From positions 112,660 to 176,659 of the forward strand of contig JAUXNJ010000010.1 in the NCBI GenBank assembly GCA_030682795.1: DNA of 64,000 nucleotides, given 5' to 3'. Shown here piece after piece: positions 17,807 to 25,930 of this stretch (its first letter is position 1; every line of letters begins with the position of its first letter). The position numbers and the translations under genes are program-made. The notes beneath the pieces are model-generated. The model ran no database searches and was not told the DNA's origin. It saw only the letters and a program-made list of their open reading frames with translations. This DNA comes from Sphingobacteriaceae bacterium (GTDB lineage: Bacteria > Bacteroidota > Bacteroidia > UBA7662).

Positions 17807-19990
17807 TTAGTTGATGGTTACTGCTACACTGCTTTCGGGACCGGTACCGCAGCTGTTGAGCGCCGCTACCCGGAGCAAACCGGGAGTGGTGGCATATACT
17901 TCGATGCTGCTGGTGCCTTGTCCGCTTATAATTTCCCAATCGGCCGGCACAATCCACCAATAATTGGTGCTGCCGCTGGCCGAGAAAAAGCCATTGAGGC
18001 CTACATTGATGCTATTTCCGGTGATGCTCACCATATCGGAGGGCGCTGTGCAAGGGAATTGGCGCAGGCCTCGACCGCCAGCATTGGCGCTGCGACTGTC
18101 AACACTGTTGATGGCTTCGGCCCGGTCGCTGGTGCGCAGCCGCAATGCCGCATCTTGCCAGCCACCGCCCCGCAGTCCTTGTCCTACCGCCGTGGCCGCC
18201 GGCCAACCCGGGGTGTTCGCTTGTCCGTATAAAGCGGTTGTGCTGCCTGTGTCAATCAGCTGTCCGTCGCCCAGCTGGGCGCTAAAGGCCCGTCCCGCCG
18301 CCGTTCCTATGTTCACCACCCGCTCGTTGAGGTTGCCGCTGAGTTCAACCGCGTCCCAAAAGCCGGCGCCCATGCCGCTCCTAAAGCTGGAGTCGGCCGC
18401 AAAAGCACCCACCCGCAGCGGTCCCTGCACCGCACCCTGATTCCCAAAAACGGCATTAGCGCCCGTGGTGGAGCTGCCTTCGTTGTTGGCGCCAGCATTG
18501 CTGATGGCTTCGGCGGCGGTGAGGGTGGTTTGTCCCCAAGCATATTCCTGTGCCAGGCCAGCTAACTGACCCCGGGCTATTTTTTCATATTCGAGCTCGC
18601 TCATGGGGCGCAGGGCCGACCAGTCGAGGTATGCCGCCACATCGCCCCAGCTGAGGTAATTGGCCGCAATGTTTTGTCCGTCCGCGGCCTCACCCCCCGT
18701 ACCATTGCCATTCAAATCGCAGTAAAAACTTACCGGTGCCCAGGCATTGATGCTGCCGTTGCAGCGGATGCCGTTGCGGTTTAACAAGCTGCTGCTGTTC
18801 GACATCACATACCTATTGGTAACGCTGCTCGTGCCGGGCGAGAGGTCGGTACCTGTGCGGTTGTTTTGCTGCAAGCGCTGAAGCGCATTCAGAAAATCGA
18901 CGTACTGTTGTTGGCTGAGCTCGTATTTCATGCTGTAAAAAGCAGCGAAGCCTTTGGGGAAGGCCGGCGAAAGTCCTTGTGTGGTGCTGTTGTTAAAATC
19001 GTCGGCCGTGCTCATGCCCGTGGCGTTGTTGTTGCCCAGCTGGGCCGAATCGCTGCCGCCTAAGGTGAGGGTATCTTCGCTGGCAATTAAAAAAGGAATA
19101 TTCAGGCTGGCGTCGCGCAACTGGCCATGGAGGTTGCTGCTGCTGCCATCTCCCACATAAAAAGCGCCTTGGGGCACATACACCATTTCGATGGCGTACA
19201 CCCGAATTTCAACTACCGCTTGATTGCCTACATTGTTTTGAGCGTAGTTCCAGCGTAGCTGGGCGTTGGTGATGCTAAAAGTGCCGTAGCCTTCGCCACT
19301 GCGGTAGAGCAGGGCGCCCAAACTGGGGTTGCTGCTGGCGTTGAAGGCCGCGGCAGGATTGCGCAGGCCGTTTTCGAGACTGGCTGCCGTGCCGCTGCCG
19401 GTGCTGTGCTGGGCCAAATCGCCCAACCAGGCATGCTCCCAAATGCGAAAAGCCGTTACCACTGCGCCTCCCGAGAGCGGGGTGCTGGGGGCAGTGCTCA
19501 CGCTAAAGCTGGTGCTGTTGAGAATGGCAGTGACTACCGTTTGCGGCTCGAAGACCCCTGTTCCTGCGCTCACGTGCACTGGCATGCCCACCCGCAAGCC
19601 CGAGGTGGTATTTACGGTGATGGTGTTGCCATTGGAGCTGGCGCCTGGAGCCGATACATAATCGGTGCCGCCCACGCGGAATTTTACAAATACCCAGGCA
19701 GCATCCCAATTGTTGATGTTGGCATTGTTGCTGTAGCGCCAGGAATTTTGCCAGTTGAGGTCGAATTGAACTAGCGAAAAACCTGCGGTGCTGTCTTGGC
19801 CCGTAAGCACCACATTGTTTACTTGGATGTTGCTGGCCTGGCTGCTACTCAGGACTCCCAGCAGCAAGGCAAAAAGCAGTACCAGCGCTGGTAAGCGGTT
19901 TTTACTAGCTGTTTTTTGTAGAACCGGCTGGTCAACGGCAAAGCTGAGCAGGGGTACTGGTGTGGGGCGGTGGTTCATCAGACTGCTCAT
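17807..19990 (-). CDS. Exported FGE-sulfatase-like protein, middle paralogue
   Basis: A 727-residue paralogue of its neighbours. The hydrophobic stretch LPALVLLFALLLGVLSSSQAS (about 33-53) is the signal peptide after a long N-region. The N-terminal domain (NIQVNNVVLTGQD) is split by an inserted ~50-residue beta module (TVNTTSGLRVGMPVHVSAG, then TVVTAI). The FGE-like core follows with FYSMKYELSQQQYVDFLN, ELEYEKIARG, YAWGQTT, LSGNLNERVVN and LRGGGWQDA. A C-terminal PKD-like domain (WWIVPADWEIISGQG) ends the protein. The catalytic cysteines of FGE are absent from the usual place. The ATG overlaps the previous stop as ATGA, so the pair is translationally coupled. Its function is unknown; the fold and surface location are the supportable parts. 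Confidence 0.8.
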   Translation of the reverse strand: MSSLMNHRPTPVPLLSFAVDQPVLQKTASKNRLPALVLLFALLLGVLSSSQASNIQVNNVVLTGQDSTAGFSLVQFDLNWQNSWRYSNNANINNWDAAWVFVKFRVGGTDYVSAPGASSNGNTITVNTTSGLRVGMPVHVSAGTGVFEPQTVVTAILNSTSFSVSTAPSTPLSGGAVVTAFRIWEHAWLGDLAQHSTGSGTAASLENGLRNPAAAFNASSNPSLGALLYRSGEGYGTFSITNAQLRWNYAQNNVGNQAVVEIRVYAIEMVYVPQGAFYVGDGSSSNLHGQLRDASLNIPFLIASEDTLTLGGSDSAQLGNNNATGMSTADDFNNSTTQGLSPAFPKGFAAFYSMKYELSQQQYVDFLNALQRLQQNNRTGTDLSPGTSSVTNRYVMSNSSSLLNRNGIRCNGSINAWAPVSFYCDLNGNGTGGEAADGQNIAANYLSWGDVAAYLDWSALRPMSELEYEKIARGQLAGLAQEYAWGQTTLTAAEAISNAGANNEGSSTTGANAVFGNQGAVQGPLRVGAFAADSSFRSGMGAGFWDAVELSGNLNERVVNIGTAAGRAFSAQLGDGQLIDTGSTTALYGQANTPGWPAATAVGQGLRGGGWQDAALRLRTSDRAEAINSVDSRSANAGGRGLRQFPCTAPSDMVSITGNSINVGLNGFFSASGSTNYWWIVPADWEIISGQGTSSIEVYATTPGLLRVAALNSCGTGPESSVAVTIN

Positions 19991-21879
19991 AAGTTTCCTA
20001 CAATTGCGCTGGAGGAGGGTGCAGTGCGTGCCCCGCGGCCTCCGCTTTCATTCTCCCTAACTGTTACCACTTCTACCGCCCGTTCCCGGTCCGAAACTTC
20101 AAGCCGGGCAGCCGTTGACGACCAAGAACCTCCCCGAAATCCAGCCCCTATGGCATCGTTGCCGGGCCAGCTGGCTACGTCGGCATCGCCAGCCGGACTC
20201 AAAACGCCATTACCCATGCTGCCGTTGAAGCTTCGGCCCGTGGCATTGCCAACGCTTACGCAGCGTTCCCATACATTGCCGCTCAGCGCCATAATGCCCG
20301 GAAAACCTGCGCCAGAGGCGATTCGTGAACTGCCTGCGCTGGCAAAACTGCCCACACGCATGGGACCCGCAACACCCGCTTCGTTACCAAAATTGGCATT
20401 GGCAGTGCTGTTGCTGGCTACTTCATTGTTGCTGCCTGCACTGCTTAAGCCGGTAGCAGCCACCGCTGTGGTAGTGCCCCAGGCAAAGGCATCGGCTACC
20501 GGAGCGCGTGTGCCCCGGGCTGTTTTTTCAAATTCTAATTCGGTGATGGGTCGTAGTCCGCTCCAATCTAAATAAGCTGCCACATCGGCCCAGCTCAAAT
20601 AATTACAGGCCAAGGCCTTGCCGTCGTTGGCCCCGCCTCCCGTACCATTTCCATCTAAATCGCAATAAAACAGCAGGGGATCGTTGGCGTCCACCGTGCC
20701 ATCCACGCGGATGCCATTGCGATTGCTTACACTGCTGCTGCCCGATAGCACATAGCGGTTGGTAATGCTGGTGGTGCCAGGACCCAGAGCTGTGGCAGTA
20801 CGGGTGTTTTGCTGGTCGCGACTGATGTAATTGAGAAAATCGACGTATTGTTGCTGCGAAATTTCGTATTTCATGCTGTAAAAGGCCGCGTAACCCGTCG
20901 GAAAGTCCGCATTTAAGCTCGCTGTGGCCGTGCCACTGAGGTCGGTTGCCCCCCTAGCGCCCAAATTGGCCGGGTTGGATGCCCCATCTACCCCCTGCAA
21001 AGTGGGTAAACTGGCGGTGATTTCAAAAGGTACGGTAGCCCCACTGCTGCTGTTGGCAGCTGTAAAGCTGTGATTTTCGGTGCCGCCGCTGCCGAGCACA
21101 AAGCTGGCCTCGGGCAAATGCACCATTTCTACCCCAAACACTTTCACATCAATAATTTCTTCGTCACTAAGGCCCTGGGCCCGGTAATTCCACCTGAATT
21201 GCAGTCCTGTTAAACTCAAATCGCCACTGCCAGCTGCCGTGCGGTATACAAACAGGCCGAGCACTGGATTGCTAGCTGCATTAAAAGCAGCCCCTTCGTC
21301 GGTCAAACCAGCTTGGAGGGAGGTGCCGGTTGGACTGTTATGCCCGGTATTGTTGAGCCAGGCGGGTTCCCAAATGCGCTCGCCCTCAAAACTGGCATTG
21401 GTAATGGTGCCGGTGGTAGGGGTGTTGAGGGTGATGGTATTGCTACCGATGGCGGTAATGACGGTGTTGGCACCCAAGCTACCGGTGCCAGCGGTGATGC
21501 GCAAGGGCATTCCTATGCGCAAACCGGTGGTGGTGCTTACTGTTAAGGTGCTGGCACCCGAGCTGGCGCTGGCTACTGTGAAATCGGGATTGATAAAGCC
21601 ACTTCTGAACTTCACAAAAACCCAAGCAGCATCCCAATTGGCAGGTTGCAAGGTAGATGGAAGGCGCCAGGAATTATCCCAAGCCAGGTCGAATTGTACG
21701 AGTACATAGCCGTCGGTGATGTTTTGACCTACCAGGGCCACATTGCTGATGCGCAAATCGTTGGCCTGCACAGGCGCTGCCAACAGCTGAAAAAGCCATC
21801 CCAAAAGCAAAAAAGCAAGGCCGCGGCGGTACAAAGCCTGGGGTTGGGCGAGACAGCTGGCAGTTGGATTTTGCTCCAT
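19987..21879 (-). CDS. Exported FGE-sulfatase-like protein, first paralogue of the operon
   Basis: A 630-residue protein, first in the three-gene transcript. A signal peptide (LAFLLLGWLFQLLAAPVQAN) precedes the shared N-terminal domain (DLRISNVALVGQN), which carries the same beta-module insertion as the middle paralogue (TVSTTTGLRIGMPLRITAG). The FGE-like core shows FYSMKYEISQQQYVDFLN, ELEFEKTARG, FAWGTTT, LSGNVWERCVS and FRGGSWSST. The RGGS turn is preserved, but the catalytic cysteines that should follow are missing (ARLEVSDRE instead). It stops soon after the FGE domain and lacks the C-terminal PKD-like domain of the other two. How it is anchored, if at all, is not evident. Confidence 0.8.
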   Translation of the reverse strand: MEQNPTASCLAQPQALYRRGLAFLLLGWLFQLLAAPVQANDLRISNVALVGQNITDGYVLVQFDLAWDNSWRLPSTLQPANWDAAWVFVKFRSGFINPDFTVASASSGASTLTVSTTTGLRIGMPLRITAGTGSLGANTVITAIGSNTITLNTPTTGTITNASFEGERIWEPAWLNNTGHNSPTGTSLQAGLTDEGAAFNAASNPVLGLFVYRTAAGSGDLSLTGLQFRWNYRAQGLSDEEIIDVKVFGVEMVHLPEASFVLGSGGTENHSFTAANSSSGATVPFEITASLPTLQGVDGASNPANLGARGATDLSGTATASLNADFPTGYAAFYSMKYEISQQQYVDFLNYISRDQQNTRTATALGPGTTSITNRYVLSGSSSVSNRNGIRVDGTVDANDPLLFYCDLDGNGTGGGANDGKALACNYLSWADVAAYLDWSGLRPITELEFEKTARGTRAPVADAFAWGTTTAVAATGLSSAGSNNEVASNSTANANFGNEAGVAGPMRVGSFASAGSSRIASGAGFPGIMALSGNVWERCVSVGNATGRSFNGSMGNGVLSPAGDADVASWPGNDAIGAGFRGGSWSSTAARLEVSDRERAVEVVTVRENESGGRGARTAPSSSAIVGNL

Positions 21880-22037
21880 ATTTAATTAATCAGCAATTTA
21901 AGCGATTATTTTGAGATTCTAGCGCAAGATTTCCCGTATGAATAAAGAAAATGTTGCGCTTGATGTACGAGGCGGTAGCTGTTTTGGATTGCCCCAAGAG
22001 GTTAACCAGGTCAATTACGCTGCTCTACGAACGTTTT

Positions 22038-22931
22038 TCACTGCAATAATTTTGCCAGCTTGGCTAAATAGGCTTTAAAAGGGGCTGGACCGAGCACTTC
22101 GAGGTCGTCGATGAGTCCCATTGTGAAACGACCTATCCCACGATAGTCCGCCACTCTCAATTCGAGAAGATTTTTACCATCGCTTTGGGCTTGTAAGAAG
22201 GGCAGGGCGGCGGGGTGTTCTTCGCGCAGCAGGTTGCTGGCGAGTCTGCCGAGGAGCAGCTGCACCACCATTTTTTCTTCCCCAAAAGGCATCCCAAAAA
22301 TATCGGTTTCTTGCTGTTCGTGCATGTATTCGAACTGCCAGCCGATTTGCTCGAGCCGTACCTGACCGATGCGTTCGAGCTTAAAAAACTTGTTTTTGCG
22401 GCTCGAGGGTTCGTAGCCGTACACCGTATCGAGTCGCTCGTTGAAAGCAAAAGGCTCCACCAAGCGGTTGCTCACGCTTTGCGAGCTGGGCGAGTTGTAA
22501 TCGAGTAGCAGCGCCTGCTTTTTGTCGCGCATGGCCTGGGCCAGCAGCTGGAAATTGTGTGCCGTTTGTTGCCGCTGCAAGCTTTTGAGCTGCTGGGTAT
22601 TGCCGCTCAGGGCATGCACTTTGTCGAAGAGCATTTGTTTAACAGGGCTCTCGGGCAGCGACACCAAAGCCTGCTCCAGCAACTCGGCTTCGCTTTTGTT
22701 GAAGTTCATTTTGTCGCTGATTTCGCCCGCATGGGCCAAACGCATGCGCTTGGTTTGGGGGTTTTGGATGATTTCGAAGCCCGTTTCTTCAAAAATACGG
22801 ATGTCGCGGTACACGGTGCGGTAGCTCACGCCAATTTTGTCGGCCAGCTCGTTCACGGTATAACCGCGCTTGCTGCTGGCCAGCAAATTCATTTCCCGGA
22901 AGAGGCGCAGGAGCTTGCCGGGGTCTTTCAT
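22038..22931 (-). CDS. WYL-domain transcriptional regulator (DeoR/YafY type)
   Basis: 297 residues. The N-terminus is a winged helix-turn-helix (YTVNELADKIGVSYRTVYRDIRIFEE split around residues 24-52), followed by a WYL domain at about 130-230 (KQALLLDYNSPSS, RLVEPFAFN, FFKLERIGQVRL) and a C-terminal WCX-like region. Proteins of this class bind DNA and sense a ligand through the WYL domain. Its ATG overlaps the stop of kynA as ATGA, so it is co-transcribed with tryptophan 2,3-dioxygenase and may regulate tryptophan catabolism; that link rests on context only. Confidence 0.85.
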   Translation of the reverse strand: MKDPGKLLRLFREMNLLASSKRGYTVNELADKIGVSYRTVYRDIRIFEETGFEIIQNPQTKRMRLAHAGEISDKMNFNKSEAELLEQALVSLPESPVKQMLFDKVHALSGNTQQLKSLQRQQTAHNFQLLAQAMRDKKQALLLDYNSPSSQSVSNRLVEPFAFNERLDTVYGYEPSSRKNKFFKLERIGQVRLEQIGWQFEYMHEQQETDIFGMPFGEEKMVVQLLLGRLASNLLREEHPAALPFLQAQSDGKNLLELRVADYRGIGRFTMGLIDDLEVLGPAPFKAYLAKLAKLLQ

Positions 22932-23881
22932 TGGCCCAGCAGCGTTTCTTCTACCCAGCCTTTACCCCACTCATCGAGCTCGGTTGGGGACCATAATTCC
23001 GGAAAAAACACCCGCTTTTGGAAGCGGGGAGGCAGGTATTTCTGCCAGTTGGTGCCTCCGGTGGCAGCAATGCTTTCGGGACTCCGCTGCAGGTAGCGTA
23101 CAGCCGATTTGTAATGCACCAGCGGCCAGTTTACGTTTACATGCACATCAAATTCGCGCAAGGCCTCCGCCACTTTGGCTTTCTCGGGGCCTTCGGGGAG
23201 TTGGCGGTACACCTTGTATAAGTTGCATTCCTGCTGTTTTTCAGCCAGCCGAATGAGTTCTTCCTGGTATTTCTTCTCAAATTGTTTGAGGGTGAGGGTT
23301 TTGCGCCCGGTGCTCAGTTCGGTGGCACCCTTCTTCCAATAAATGTATTCGAATTGCTCGGCGACTGGCACTTCCAACACTTCGGCTGTGCGGTGGTCCT
23401 TATCCACTAAATTTTTAAAATCGGTGGCGCAGATTTCAATTTTGCGGTACTGCACGCTCTGAAAGCCCGAAGCCGGCAACAAAGCCATGCGGAATTTGAG
23501 AAATTGTTCTTTTTCCATGCCATCTACCATGATGCCGAAGCTGGTTTTGAGCGCCTGGAAATAGCGGTTGATGCGGGTAACCCGTGCCAATACCCAGCTG
23601 GTGTCGGGTTGTTGGGCTTCCCCGAGTTGGTCAAGCTCGTGCAGCACCAAATTGAAGTACAATTCGGTGATTTGGTGGTACATGATGAAGATTTTTTCAT
23701 CTGGCAAATCGGTGCGCGGATGCTGCAAATTCAGCAGTACGTCGAGGTGTACATAGTCCCAATACGGCAGGTAGTCGGTATAAATGAGGCCTTCGAGATA
23801 CGATTGCATGTCTTGGCCCATGGCAGCATACTTCTGTTCAAGCCGCTGCAGTTTTTCAAGGATTTCAGGTTGGAGCTCCAT
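22928..23881 (-). CDS. kynA: Tryptophan 2,3-dioxygenase
   Basis: This heme enzyme opens the indole ring of L-tryptophan to N-formylkynurenine, the first step of the kynurenine pathway. The 317-residue product has the family signature: MYHQITELYFNLVLHELDQL in the substrate pocket, FQSVQYRKIE, the heme-ligand region WPLVHYKSAVRYL, ATGGTNW and FFPELW. I choose the ATG at 23881 because the frame upstream is made of an intergenic repeat and a perfect -7 box (TATCTTTG) ends three bases before this ATG. No other kynurenine-pathway gene is visible nearby. The WYL regulator follows with an ATGA overlap. Confidence 0.92.
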   Translation of the reverse strand: MELQPEILEKLQRLEQKYAAMGQDMQSYLEGLIYTDYLPYWDYVHLDVLLNLQHPRTDLPDEKIFIMYHQITELYFNLVLHELDQLGEAQQPDTSWVLARVTRINRYFQALKTSFGIMVDGMEKEQFLKFRMALLPASGFQSVQYRKIEICATDFKNLVDKDHRTAEVLEVPVAEQFEYIYWKKGATELSTGRKTLTLKQFEKKYQEELIRLAEKQQECNLYKVYRQLPEGPEKAKVAEALREFDVHVNVNWPLVHYKSAVRYLQRSPESIAATGGTNWQKYLPPRFQKRVFFPELWSPTELDEWGKGWVEETLLGQ

Positions 23882-23884
23882 GCC

Positions 23885-23892
23885 CAAAGATA
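23885..23892 (-). promoter_or_regulatory. -7 promoter box of kynA (TATCTTTG)
   Basis: A perfect match to the Bacteroidota -7 consensus TAnnTTTG on the minus strand, ending 3 bases before the kynA ATG at 23881. This implies a leaderless or nearly leaderless mRNA. No clear -33 element was seen because the upstream sequence is repetitive. Confidence 0.55.
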
Positions 23893-24250
23893 GGGATTTG
23901 CGATTTGCGATTTCGATTTGCGATTTACGATTTTTCATACCGGTCCCTGAGCCCTGTCGAAGGGTGATTGGCGATTTGGATTTGCGATTTCCGATTTCGA
24001 TTAGCGAATGGCGATTTCGATTAGCGATTTCCGATTTCAGCCTCCGTGACCTCCGCGACCTCCGTGTTTAACCCCAAAATCTACGTTTTTAGCACACAGC
24101 CTGTACACCAGCGCCGAGTGGATTTGGGTTTTTGATTTTCGATTTCGATGGACGATTTCCGATTTATGATTTGGAGCCTCCGTTTCCTTCGTGGTCGCCG
24201 TGTTTTGTTAATTAAATGTTCTGTGTTTAACAGCAAAGATAAAACGATTA
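23893..24250. repeat. Composite intergenic repeat region A
   Basis: No gene is present. The region is made of degenerate tandem copies of short modules: GATTTGCGATTTCGATT-type units (about 23893-24035 and 24120-24172), a module CTCCGTGACCTCCGCGACCT (about 24042-24061) ending in a TTTAACC-like tail with a variant near 24178-24230, and a GGTCCCTGAGCCCTGTCGAA module (about 23942-23961). The same three module types recur at 53310-53555. The first copy reads into the upstream frame of kynA and creates a false N-terminal extension. Confidence 0.7.
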
Positions 24251-24252
24251 TT

Positions 24253-24543
24253 TTATCTAAAAAGAGCATGTAAATCTTGCTTTCCTACTATCGTAACAAT
24301 CACAACGGTTTCATTTTCGAATTTGTAAAAAATGCTGTCAACACCACATACGCATCTCCGATATCCCGGTAAAATATGATCTACCGATTCAAATGCGTAA
24401 GGTTTGGAGGCAATGAGATCGAAAGACTTGAAAAATAGCTCAAAATATTTGTTTGCTTGCTTTTCTCCAAATCTAGCCACCCCAAATTGATGGATGCGGA
24501 TGAGGTCTTCTCTGGCCTGTTTGGTTAGCTTATAAGTTAGCAT
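24253..24543 (-). CDS. parE: ParE/RelE-family toxin
   Basis: A 96-residue protein of the RelE/ParE toxin fold: LTKQAREDLIRIHQFGVARFG at the N-terminus, YFELFFKSFDLIASKPYAF in the middle, and the strand IFYKFENETVVIVTIVGKQD followed by LHALF at the C-terminus. ParE toxins typically poison gyrase and RelE types cleave mRNA; the sequence alone does not decide, though the ParD-like partner favours ParE. The ORF overlaps the antitoxin gene by 14 bases, the usual arrangement of a coupled toxin-antitoxin pair with the antitoxin first. Confidence 0.82.
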   Translation of the reverse strand: MLTYKLTKQAREDLIRIHQFGVARFGEKQANKYFELFFKSFDLIASKPYAFESVDHILPGYRRCVCGVDSIFYKFENETVVIVTIVGKQDLHALFR

Positions 24544-24772
24544 TTTGCGACCTGGCGGCTATCAAAATCTCGTTTTTATTTTCTTCGCTAAAGCCGCTTT
24601 GTTCGGCTTGAATTAACCTCGTTCTCAGGTTATCCAATTGCTGTTGCCTGAATCGCTCCTGTCGAATAAGATCATTAATTACTTCGCTCTTGCTGCTGTA
24701 TTCCTGGCTATGAACCTGCTGCTGTAGCCAAAGGTCATTAGGTTCGTTGAGTGATATACTTTGACGTGCCAT
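24530..24772 (-). CDS. parD: ParD-like antitoxin
   Basis: An 80-residue protein from the ATG at 24772 (MARQSISLNEPNDLWLQQQV). It has a ribbon-helix-helix-like N-terminus with the ParD pattern 'SKSEVINDLIRQER' and a charged C-terminal tail (QAEQSGFSEENKNEILI) that would bind the toxin. A longer in-frame start upstream is unlikely: an 8-bp inverted repeat with a -7-like sequence lies immediately before this ATG, which fits autoregulation by the antitoxin. It precedes and overlaps the toxin gene. Confidence 0.82.
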   Translation of the reverse strand: MARQSISLNEPNDLWLQQQVHSQEYSSKSEVINDLIRQERFRQQQLDNLRTRLIQAEQSGFSEENKNEILIAARSQNANL

Positions 24773-24800
24773 GGTGTATTTTTGATGTAAATATACACCA
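24772..24800. promoter_or_regulatory. Inverted repeat, probable ParD operator
   Basis: TGGTGTAT (24772-24779) and ATACACCA (24793-24800) form perfect 8-bp arms with a 13-base spacer, abutting the antitoxin start codon. A near-consensus -7 box (TATATTTA on the minus strand) lies inside it. This is a natural site for antitoxin autorepression. Confidence 0.55.
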
Positions 24801-24916
24801 ATTGTGCGAATGATGTAGCATGGCTGAACCGCCCGTTTGCCCACCAGGGCCGGTGCTGTCTGAAAAGCGAACGAAGTGAGCGGTCTCAAGCGCGAGCGTT
24901 GCGAGCTTCTTCTTCA

Positions 24917-25000
24917 GTCGAATAAGCTTTTTTTAAGCTCATTTTTTTCTTATTTGACTTTTTTAGGTCGAATAAGGTTTTTTAAATGACCTTATTTGAC
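24917..25000. repeat. Two tandem imperfect palindromes with shared arms
   Basis: GTCGAATAAG (24917-24926) pairs with CTTATTTGAC (24949-24958). A second copy pairs GTCGAATAAGGT (24967-24978) with ACCTTATTTGAC (24989-25000). The two palindromes are near-duplicates separated by eight bases, in AT-rich sequence about 145 bases upstream of the antitoxin gene. They could be operators, transcript hairpins or the remains of a small mobile repeat. The rest of the 24801-25121 gap shows nothing else I recognise. Confidence 0.5.
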
Positions 25001-25121
25001 TCGATTGCTTCATTGCTAGCCGTGTGGAGCTGAACTGCTTTTGCATTATCCATCTATTTTTTCCCGAAACATAAATAGGCAAGGCATTGCACTATAAAAG
25101 CAAAAATGAATATTTTGCACT

Positions 25122-25305
25122 ATGCAGGAAATGGATGTCTCTTCCATTCTAATGGCTGATCCGGGCGTGCTCATGGTTGATCTCAAAATTGGTAAGACAA
25201 CAGGCTATTAACAGAGCTAAAGCTTTGGATTCAGCGAACGAAGCTTACCCCAAAGATTTGGGAACCCAAGCATACAAATTATTAGATAAGTTAATTCGAA
25301 CATGA
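25122..25305 (+). pseudogene. Frame-broken small ORF of unknown family
   Basis: An ATG at 25122 opens a frame MQEMDVSSILMADPGVLMVD that is interrupted after about 29 codons. The +1 frame then continues as RQQAINRAKALDSANEAYP and DLGTQAYKLLDKLIRT to a TGA at 25303. The total of 184 bases is 61 codons plus one, so a single-base indel would restore one frame of about 60 residues. Both halves read like real protein, but I recognise no family. Next to a toxin-antitoxin pair, a decayed accessory gene is plausible. Confidence 0.3.
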
Positions 25306-25384
25306 GTAATTGTTCCCAAGTAAGAGTGCTCGTGATTGTCTCACCAGCCACGCAAGGGAAAAGCATGATTAGGGAGCTGAAACC

Positions 25385-25930
25385 CTACCCAAACGGCGTC
25401 CTAAAATCCGCCCAACTTGGCTGCACCTTGTCTTTGTCCGACAACAGCGGATCGGCCACGCCCCAGTCGATGCCCAGCTCGGGGTCGTTCCACAGCAAGC
25501 CGCCTTCGCTTTCTTTGTTGTAGAGACCGGTAACCTTGTACACAAATATGGTATCGTTTTGCAGGGTCAAAAAGCCATGGGCAAAACCCGCTGGCACCCA
25601 CAACATCTTTTTATTATCGGCCGAAAGCTCAATTTTAAAATGCTGGCCATAGGTAGCCGAACCTTTGCGGATATCTACCACCACATCGAGCACCGCCCCT
25701 GTAATCACCCGCACCAATTTGCCTTGGGCAAAAGGCGGCGCCTGAAAATGCAAACCCCGGAGGATGCCGCTGGCGGATAAAGACTGGTTGTCTTGCACAA
25801 AGTCGGTGGGCAAGCCCGCCGCTTTAAAAGCCGCTTCGCTGTAACTCTCAAAAAAATGGCCACGCGCATCGCCCCAAACTTTGGGCTGAATGACTTTTAG
25901 GTCTTCGAAGGGGGTGTCAATTATTTCCAT
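25385..25930 (-). CDS. rfbC: dTDP-4-dehydrorhamnose 3,5-epimerase
   Basis: 181 residues, normal length for RfbC/RmlC. This cupin enzyme epimerises C3 and C5 of dTDP-4-keto-6-deoxyglucose in dTDP-rhamnose synthesis. Visible signatures are GDARGHFFESY near the N-terminus, the catalytic-histidine segment GILRGLHFQ, VVDIRKGSATYG, and WVPAGFAHGFLTL. No other rhamnose genes are nearby; its start overlaps the stop of nhaD by one base, an unexpected operon partner. Confidence 0.93.
   Translation of the reverse strand: MEIIDTPFEDLKVIQPKVWGDARGHFFESYSEAAFKAAGLPTDFVQDNQSLSASGILRGLHFQAPPFAQGKLVRVITGAVLDVVVDIRKGSATYGQHFKIELSADNKKMLWVPAGFAHGFLTLQNDTIFVYKVTGLYNKESEGGLLWNDPELGIDWGVADPLLSDKDKVQPSWADFRTPFG

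Noticed and set aside
15941..21879. Sulfatase-maturing formylglycine-generating enzymes
   Set aside because: The catalytic cysteines are missing in all three and no sulfatase gene is in the window.
23882..23938. N-terminal extension of tryptophan 2,3-dioxygenase beginning MKNRKSQIEIANRKS
   Set aside because: The extension is encoded by the intergenic repeat and lies upstream of the -7 box; the family starts at MELQPEIL.
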